A stretch of DNA of 64,000 bases. Source: Sympetrum striolatum. Taxonomy: Eukaryota; Arthropoda; Insecta; Odonata; Libellulidae. Of the stretch, positions 58,966-64,000 are shown in pieces. The notes beneath the pieces are model-generated. The model searched no databases and was not told the origin of the DNA. It saw only the letters and a list, made by a program, of their open reading frames with translations. The stretch lies in NCBI GenBank assembly GCA_947579665.1, contig OX388346.1:94366615-94430614 (forward strand), in the 5' to 3' direction. A program made the position numbers and the translations under genes. The number at the start of each line of letters is the position of its first letter. Within the stretch, counting starts at the first letter, position 1.

Positions 58966-59055
58966 GGATACAAACTCACAGCCTAAACCACAAGAGTGAT
59001 TGAGCTGAAATTTTTACGGCGTATTGGCCATAACGTGTAACCACCAGAAAAATTT
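58966..59055 (+). repeat. T-arm array element copy C6, first ~90 bp only
   Basis: Begins GGATACAAACTCACAGCC and is cut off at 'ccaccagaaaaatt', where Penelope-like sequence starts. Either the retroelement interrupted the TAE or a rearrangement joined them; the rest of C6 is not in the window. Confidence 0.8.
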
Positions 59056-60398
59056 GTTAGAAGCGATCAATTTAATTGTTTGGAGTTCCTTGTTGAAATT
59101 TTCTTTAGAGAGTGGGATGGTGACTAAACGATTGATGAGGGAATGAAACGAGGATAATTTCTGTGATAGATGGTGATTTGAATTGAACGGGATGACGTGG
59201 TCTGTGTAGGAAGGTTTGCGAAAGATAGAGAAATCTAACTTCTGATTTTGGATAGAGATGGTAAGATCTAGAAAGTTTATAGAGTGGTTTTTTTTCCAAT
59301 TCAAGGGTGAAATTGATTGAGGAATGGAGGGAATTAATGAGAGATAAAAATTGGTCAAGTTGTCGAACAGTTCCACACCAGATACACAAAATGTCGTCCA
59401 CATATCTATACCAACTTTTTACAAATTTGAGAATATGCCAGGAAGAACAAAATAATTTACATTCAATATGATTCATAAAAATATCCGCTAAAATAAGTGA
59501 GAGTGGAGAAGCCATAAAAAGACCTTCGTTTTGTTGGTAAAATTCACCGTTAAACAAGAAATAATTCTGGTCAGTACACAATTTTGTAAGAAATGTCACT
59601 TTTTAGTAGGGGATCAAGTCCAGCACTGTTTAATAAATGGTCCAAAATGTTTAAGGTTTCTTTCACGGGTACATTCGTGAATAGGTTTGACACATCAAAA
59701 GAAACTAATTTAGCGTTCGGCGGAAGCTGAATATCACCAAGTTTTCTGCAAAGATCGAGGGAGTTTTTAATCGAATGCACAGGGCGTAATTCTGGTAAGT
59801 TCTGGAGGAAAAGGTTCACTTTGGCGGCTATTTTTGACACGGAGATGAAACACTTGAGACCACAGGGCGTATAGGTATGTTTTTCTTATGGATTTTTGGT
59901 AATCCATAGAGTCTAGGAGGTAGGGGATTCGAATTATATAGTCGGTAAAACACATTTTTGGGGAACACAACTGAATTTGATAAAGCACTCCTAACACGGT
60001 TTTGGAAGGCACCGGTGGGATCACTATTGATTTTGGAAATACCGTTGTTGGTTATAAAATCCAAGCATTTGGAAATGTAGTCGCTCTGGTTTAAAATCAC
60101 CATACAGTTACCTTTGTCAGCTTTTGAGAATATTAGATTGTGAGTTTTAATAGCACTTTTGATGTTCTGGAGGATCCTTGATTCTCTAGAGGCACGTTGG
60201 TGAGTGGATGGCAAAACTTCTTTCATATGTGAGGAGATGATGTTCGCACACTCATGTTTAAGGGATACAGGTTCACTGTGGAGGGCATTTTCACAGTCGC
60301 TTGCAAGCTCAATAAAAACACCGCGGGATGGGGGAAGATTAGGTGAGTATTTGAGCCCCAATTCAAGAAATTGGTACCAAATATCTCCTTCATTCTGC
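59056..60398 (-). pseudogene. Penelope-like element reverse transcriptase, fragmentary
   Basis: Minus-strand RT in several frames. 60361-59828 carries 'SKADKGNCMVILN' and 'LYGLPKIHKKNIPIRPVVS', both hallmarks of Penelope-like elements. 59840-59571 carries 'LVSFDVSNLFTNVPV' (motif A). 59599-59105 carries 'GLFMASPLSLILADIFM' (motif B) and 'YRYVDDILCIW' (catalytic VDD). 59403-59056 carries the post-catalytic 'FSIFRKPSYTDHVIPFNS' segment. Frameshifts lie near 59830, 59590 and 59300. The GIY-YIG endonuclease that normally follows is absent, because sequence switches to a T-arm array element at 59055. It is flanked on the other side by a Tigger fragment, so the piece is truncated or the product of nested insertions. 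Confidence 0.88.
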
Positions 60399-62364
60399 GT
60401 TTAATACGTCAGTTACCTTTTAACTATGACAATCTGGGCGGGAGAGCGGAGGACTACTGTTTTGGGGGAGAATCTCCTTTCAATAAAAAGTCAGGCACAT
60501 TTTTTTGCGTTTTCTCTTGCACTGTCGCATCTAATGTAGGCAGTTTGCCTGGTGAACATTGTTCGTCCTCTGCAGTTCATTTTTTCAGAAACTTGTCAAG
60601 CGAAATTTGTTTCATACGGCTTTTAAAAATTTTTCGTAAGTGTTCCATACCCTTATCGTTAAACAATACAGCCGCATGCCCTGAATTAAATTTACCTGGG
60701 TGATGTTTTTCGACAAAATCGGACAGTTCTTGCCGCTTCGATAACATTTCTCTTAATTTTTCGGATGGCAGCGCATCCTCCGACGTTCTTGCTTTCTCCC
60801 CCAATACAGTTTCCTCCACTGCATCTGATTGATTGTGCTCCTGAAGCAGCAGAATTTCTTCCGTCGTCAGTTATTCTCCTTGGCCCTCGAGGAGTTCATT
60901 GATGTCGGCATCATCCACCTCCAGCCCCATGGATTTACCAAGAGATACGATTTCTTCCACATCAGGCATTCCTGGTTCGAGTCCCATGGAGCCTCGTTCG
61001 GAAACAGCTTCCTCCAAGCTGAATTCAGAGTTCTTCTGGTGACTCCCTGCCACTCCTGATCGATGATTTTGATGCAATTCACGATATTAAAATGATCTTT
61101 CCAGAATTGGTGCAGAGTGAGTTCTGTGTTCTCCGTGATATCAAAGCACTGACGAAACAAATGCTTGGTGTACAGTTTCTTAAAATTAGAAATCACCTGC
61201 TGATCCATGGGCTGCAAGATAGGGGTGGCATTCGGCGGCAGGTACAGGATCTTGATGAAGCTGAACACATCCAAAATTTCATCCTGAAGGTTCGGAGGGT
61301 GTCCCGGGGCATTGTCAAGCACGAGGAGGGCCTTGAGAGGAAGACCTTGTTCAAATAGGAATGTCTTCACCGTCGGTCCTAAGGCGGTGTTTACCCACTC
61401 GATGGATAATTGCCTGGTGACCCAGGCCTTCACATTAGCCCTCCACATCACTGATAGCTTCTCCTTCATTATTTTGTGAGCCTTGAAGGCCCTCGGATTT
61501 TCCGAATGGTAGACCAGAAGAGGCTTGATTTTGCAGTCCCCACTGGCGTCAGCGCAAAAATCAAGCGTCAGCCTTTCCTTCATTAGCTTATGGCCTGGCA
61601 ACTTCTTCTCCTCGGCGGTGATGAACGTCCGTCTCGGCATCTTCTTCCAAAACAGGCAAGTCTCATCACAGTTAAAAACCTACTGTGAGACGTAGCCCTG
61701 CGACGCGATGAGTTTGGTGAAGTCTTTAACGAACACTTCAGCCGCCTTGGTACCGCACTGGCTGCCTCACCATGTCGTAGTACGCTTTGGATGCCGGTTC
61801 TCCACTTGAATTTTTCAAACCAGTCTCGACTGTCCTTGAAAAGTTCCACAATATCCGCAGGTTCTTGTGATGTCGTTCCAGAAGACTTATATTAGTAAAG
61901 ATCATCGTACAATAATCATGCCTTCTCGCAGATGATGTTCTCAGTGACAGTATCACCTGCGAGTTCCTTCTCGGTCAACCAAATCAGAGGCAATTTTTTG
62001 ATCTCCTCGTTCACAACTGTCCGCTTCTTCGACAGCCTTGCAACACCCTTCGATGACGACAAGACCTTTATCTCCTTCTTTTTCTTCAAAATGGTGCACA
62101 TATTCGACGTATTCCGTTTGTATTGGCGCGACAAGTCCGTAACACTTACTCCTTTTTCATATTTTTCGATAATCTCCTTCTTAATATCGATCGTGATAAG
62201 CTTTTACTTCTTCTCACTACTTTCCTTTACACTACGAGTCTAAGGTCCCATGGCTAATGTATAAGTTACACAATACATTGCAAAAAAACACAAATATTCG
62301 CCAGAACACAATTCAGAAATGCTTTTCCTATGATTTCAAAAAGCGAACTGAGTGAGCGACGCAC
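60399..62364 (-). mobile_element. Tigger-like transposon fragment (second copy, both ends lost)
   Basis: Collinear with 11276-13230 of the first Tigger copy, starting at 'tttaatacgtcagttacc' and ending at 'gaactgagtgagcgacg'. The CAGT termini and TA duplication are missing on both sides. The left breakpoint abuts the Penelope-like fragment; the right one abuts CACAGTGGGCTAGAATCG. Confidence 0.9.
60577..62251 (-). pseudogene. Tigger (TIGD1-like) transposase, better preserved copy
   Basis: Starts at the ATG at 62251 ('MGP' then an in-frame TAG) and is broken by several frameshifts. Its DDE domain is open over 257 codons (61640-60867). Within that frame, Asp31 ('FCADASGD'), Asp109 ('LLVLDNAPGHP') and Asp146 ('PILQPMDQQV') match the Tigger DDD triad. 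N-terminal pieces at 62134-61916 ('LSRQYKRNTS..', HTH) and 61956-61738 ('ELFKDSRDWFEKFKWR' in an adjacent frame) match CENP-B-type HTH domains. A C-terminal piece lies at 60819-60577. It retains the middle region that the first copy lost. Dead as it stands. Confidence 0.9.
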
Positions 62365-63765
62365 AGTGGGCTAGAATCGAAAAAACCTGGACAAGGGGCT
62401 AAAAATGGTTTTTTTGAGTGCGGTTATTGAAACTTGGCATAGTTATTGCAAAATGATTGAATTTTATGTTCTTGCTCGTCGTTTTTTTAAATTTTCGGGC
62501 GTCAAATAGATACAGGGCGTCAAACTTGAGAAATGTTCACGAAAACGGGAAGTTTCGGATTTTTCGGAAAAAAGTTCAAGTTCGTTGATATATAGTTGCT
62601 TTTGAGGGAAGCATTAGTAATCTAGCATTACTCTTTTTCTTTCAATGCGCTGAATGTTTCATGCTCTAAGATGATTCTTTGGTTATTTAAAGCAACAAAA
62701 TGGCGGACACCTTTTACGGACAAATTTCGAGATAAAGTAAGGACATCAACTAGGTAAACAGCGATGGACTATCAAGCCTCTTATACCACGTCAATCTACA
62801 AGGCTTCTAGATATGGAATCTGAAGAGTCTGTTTCATTTCACCTGCTACCCTGTGATTGCGGTGGACTTTTCCTAAGCGCTGCGCGGTCCGGCTGGGCGC
62901 CGTAGAATCCCCAAATCCGGTTTCGGTGTCTTTTTGGTTATGTTGAGTCGAAAATTTTGCTTCTTTTATGTTTAATTCTGGCAAACCATATTAAAAACTT
63001 ATTTTAATACACTTTAAGATATGAGTTTGAGACCATCAATTTAGATAATAAATGCGGAATTGAGAAATTTTGGCACATTAGAGACATTGGTCTATATTAT
63101 ATTTTTACCAGTAAAAATAACTCTGGCGAACTATATAATTTCTATTCTGGTCAAAAATACTGTTAACAGAATTGAGCAATCTTCTCATCTGCCAATTTAG
63201 CCGGTCCTTATTTTATGGGTCCTGAGTTAAGTACGGCTTACGGCACTCTAGTGCAATGCCAACATCCGTACGCATCCGCCCCTTTGCTAGGGCTATTGGG
63301 CACGTGCCTTCGGAGTTGCTAGGAAAGAGAAAATATTTTGGAAGTTTCAGTTTTAGTCTTTCTTTGAAGGCAAAAAAATAGTTTCTTGTGCTTTTGGTTT
63401 TCGGATATCCTGCCACAGTATTTTGGCTTCATGAGACTCCACGAGATACAACGACGATCCGTTTGCCCTGGGGCTGTTATTTGGAAATCTCTAGCTGATC
63501 CATCACATAAAGTATGAGTAATTTATTAAAATAAGAAAAATATGGGTAAATGGCGTCTAAATAAGATTTTTAGAAAATCTGATATTTTTTTTACCAAGAG
63601 TGATAGGAATCTTAAATGTTTTTATGCCGAAAATTGCGCATCTAAGTGAATTGGGTACTTTTCATCATTCAACATGGAGAATGAAGCAACAGATCCTTAT
63701 TTATTTCCTTTTTTTAAATAGTCTTTTACTTGACGTTTATTGAAACATAGAATTGTCTTTTGTGA
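62365..63765. other. unidentified; possible noncoding transposon
   Basis: It opens with CACAGTGGGCTAGAATCG followed by an A-run and CCTGGACAAGGGGC, which looks like a transposon terminus. I find no matching inverted end in the window. 62820-62940 is GC-richer. The minus frame at 63213-63416 is unrecognised. Confidence 0.3.
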
Positions 63766-64000
63766 AATGCATTTTTCCGAAATTACTTGATTGGTGATTC
63801 TTCAAGTAATTATAAAAGAGAAGGAAACCAAATCAGTCTTGGATCGAAAGAATCATCTGCTGATTTTTTTGATTTGCAAGTTGAACTTGAAAGATTAAAC
63901 CCTGATGTGAATGATTCTCTTAGGTACTGCCTTGCTCCATAACCAGAAGGGATTTCCGTTTCGGAAGAGACTTGCGAAGTGAATTTACAATCTCTGCTAG
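63766..64000 (+). pseudogene. coding-like stretch with one TAA, runs off the window
   Basis: A plus-strand frame is open from 63766 to 63939. It reads protein-like residues such as 'FFDLQVELERLNPDVNDSLR', then TAA at 63940-63942. The same frame then continues open ('PEGISVSEETCEVNLQSL') to the edge. Amino-acid make-up is more protein-like than the surroundings, but I do not recognise a family. It could be a decayed transposase or an exon; the stop may be real. Confidence 0.35.

Noticed and set aside
62365..62470. Named transposon superfamily for the CACAGTGGGCTAGAATCG end
   Set aside because: Without a second terminus, target duplication or transposase in the window I cannot assign one.

Overview
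This is arthropod-like nuclear DNA. It is AT-rich and packed with eukaryotic transposable elements and microsatellites. I recognise no host protein-coding gene and no operon structure. Nearly all recognisable coding sequence belongs to mobile elements: a Tx1/L1-like retrotransposon, a Penelope-like element, fragments of two other non-LTR lineages, and pogo/Tigger-type DNA transposons. I cannot name the species or order from the sequence alone.

Layout: 1-470 is a reverse-transcriptase relic. 2440-4595 is an inverted pair of a peculiar repeat, called here the T-arm array element (TAE). 4.6-11 kb is mostly unique noncoding DNA with one non-LTR 3' end. 11041-13544 is a Tigger-like transposon and 14207-16707 is a second pogo-type transposon, both degenerate. 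16.7-22.7 kb is mostly noncoding, with a non-LTR 3' end at 17684-18120 and a CpG-rich patch near 20.3-20.66 kb. 22.7-26.5 kb holds a copy of a second repeat family (called ACTTTCTCC), a tRNA-derived inverted repeat with a perfect hairpin, and a tRNA-like SINE head. 26.5-34.9 kb is a nested structure in which a 6.5-kb Tx1-like element with two open ORFs sits in the (TG)n tract of an ACTTTCTCC repeat. 35-40.9 kb is another ACTTTCTCC copy plus noncoding DNA. 40.9-49.3 kb and 53.1-59.05 kb are clusters of TAEs, separated by noncoding DNA and two more ACTTTCTCC copies. 59.06-60.4 kb is a Penelope-like fragment, 60.4-62.36 kb a second Tigger fragment, and the end is unidentified DNA.

The most unusual signal is the TAE. 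It is a ~1.08-kb repeat present in about 16 full or partial copies. Each full copy carries six tRNA T-arm/RNA polymerase III B-box-like motifs (GGTTCGANNCC type). Their spacing is nearly invariant: 176, 170, 166, 157 and 147 bp along the sense strand. Each copy ends in a perfect 7-bp-stem hairpin, GCTTGCAGTATGCAAGC. The six units are diverged copies of one ~165-bp monomer, so the TAE resembles a higher-order satellite repeat packaged as a dispersed element. Two unit arrangements coexist, and one shows duplication of a two-unit block. Whether it binds TFIIIC, is transcribed, or moves as a Helitron-like element is inference only.
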